This document shows, in pieces, positions 49,657 to 49,907 of a DNA stretch of 49,907 nucleotides. The position numbers and the translations under genes were made by a program. A model generated the notes under the pieces. That model made no database searches. It was not told where the DNA came from and saw nothing but the letters and a program-made list of their open reading frames with translations. Source of the stretch: SpSt-333 sp040751955 (GTDB lineage Bacteria; Bacteroidota; Ignavibacteria; UBA10030; UBA8401). The stretch spans positions 1-49,907 of the forward strand of contig JBFMFY010000019.1 in the NCBI GenBank assembly GCA_040751955.1, read 5' to 3'. The first letter of the stretch is position 1, and every line of letters begins with the position of its first letter.

Positions 49657-49907
49657 TTTACTGTTGAGCCGCCCATGAATGCTTTTTGACTGAAAGAGCG
49701 AACTGAAGGCGTATATCCTCCCTCTGCTGTTTTATTCTAAAAATGAAAGGGCTTTTTATGATGAATGAACTTCAATGAACTGAATACGTTTTCCATATAC
49801 CCTCGAGAAACACTTTGGGTATCCACCTCTGACCGCTGATTTATGAAGGAAATATAACAATGTGGGGGGTGAATTTCAAATGCAGAAATGAAATAAAGGG
49901 TAAGTTG
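49657..49907. other. Intergenic region at the right edge
   Basis: About 250 bp without a supported gene. It should contain the promoter of the HNH gene. ATACCC (around 49797) and GGGTAT (around 49818) form a 6-bp inverted repeat. A plus-strand ATG at 49860 with GAAGGAA upstream opens a frame to the window edge, but 16 codons are too few to judge. Confidence 0.35.

Overview
The window is one long, almost gapless run of genes that are all transcribed from the minus strand. It looks like chromosomal core sequence of a Gram-negative member of the Bacteroidota/Ignavibacteriota group, with Ignavibacteria-like lineages the best guess. Four things point there: a subtilase ending in a type IX secretion (type A) sorting domain with the NYPNPFNPST motif, a TonB-dependent receptor with a CarboxypepD_reg-like N-terminus, an enlarged SecA with a C-terminal SEC-C zinc motif, and a YbeY whose third metal ligand position is Asp. 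The taxonomic call is inference; no rRNA or tRNA gene, CRISPR array, phage or insertion sequence was seen.

Layout, right to left (the direction of transcription). 49.7-42.2 kb: HNH endonuclease, a probable iron-sulfur TrpRS, ScpA and ScpB, RluB, MalQ and DacB. 42.1-36.4 kb: LysRS, an S41 C-terminal protease, a DUF3108 protein, a gamma-carbonic anhydrase and an MBL hydrolase, closed by a terminator. 36.3-29.0 kb: an unknown protein, YbeY, Smg, TopA, a Xer recombinase, HPF, HPr kinase, an M23 peptidase and a DUF2795 protein, closed by a terminator. 29.0-22.3 kb: Omp85 protein, HolB, MetG, two small unknown proteins and HldD. 22.1-16.0 kb: a Gdx-like SMR exporter, a deoxyhypusine-synthase-like enzyme, an M20 dipeptidase and a TonB-dependent receptor, closed by a terminator. 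15.9-9.3 kb: PduO-type adenosyltransferase, then SecA, a small lipoprotein, a T9SS subtilase and a thermonuclease-like protein as a tight cluster. 9.3-6.0 kb: two polytopic membrane proteins, one of the TMTC/TPR type. 5.7-0 kb: a type IV pilus-like locus.

The pilus-like locus is the most interesting region. Three tandem pilin-like genes, two of them identical in protein, lie behind a near-consensus sigma-54 promoter. Hairpins follow the second and third pilins. The motor genes pilC and pilB and two further small hydrophobic-N-terminus proteins come next. All five pilin-like proteins start with a short MG...Q peptide and lack the usual leader and Glu5, so they may form a divergent pilin class assembled by a standard PilB/PilC motor.

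Other points worth attention are a lipoprotein resembling the subtilase propeptide and translationally coupled to secA, a family of 7-nt-period repeats that fills several gaps and is also translated inside the long acidic tail of ScpB, and the cysteine motif of TrpRS. Several start sites were moved from the longest possible ORF to fit ribosome binding sites, signal peptides or upstream terminators; these are stated per gene.
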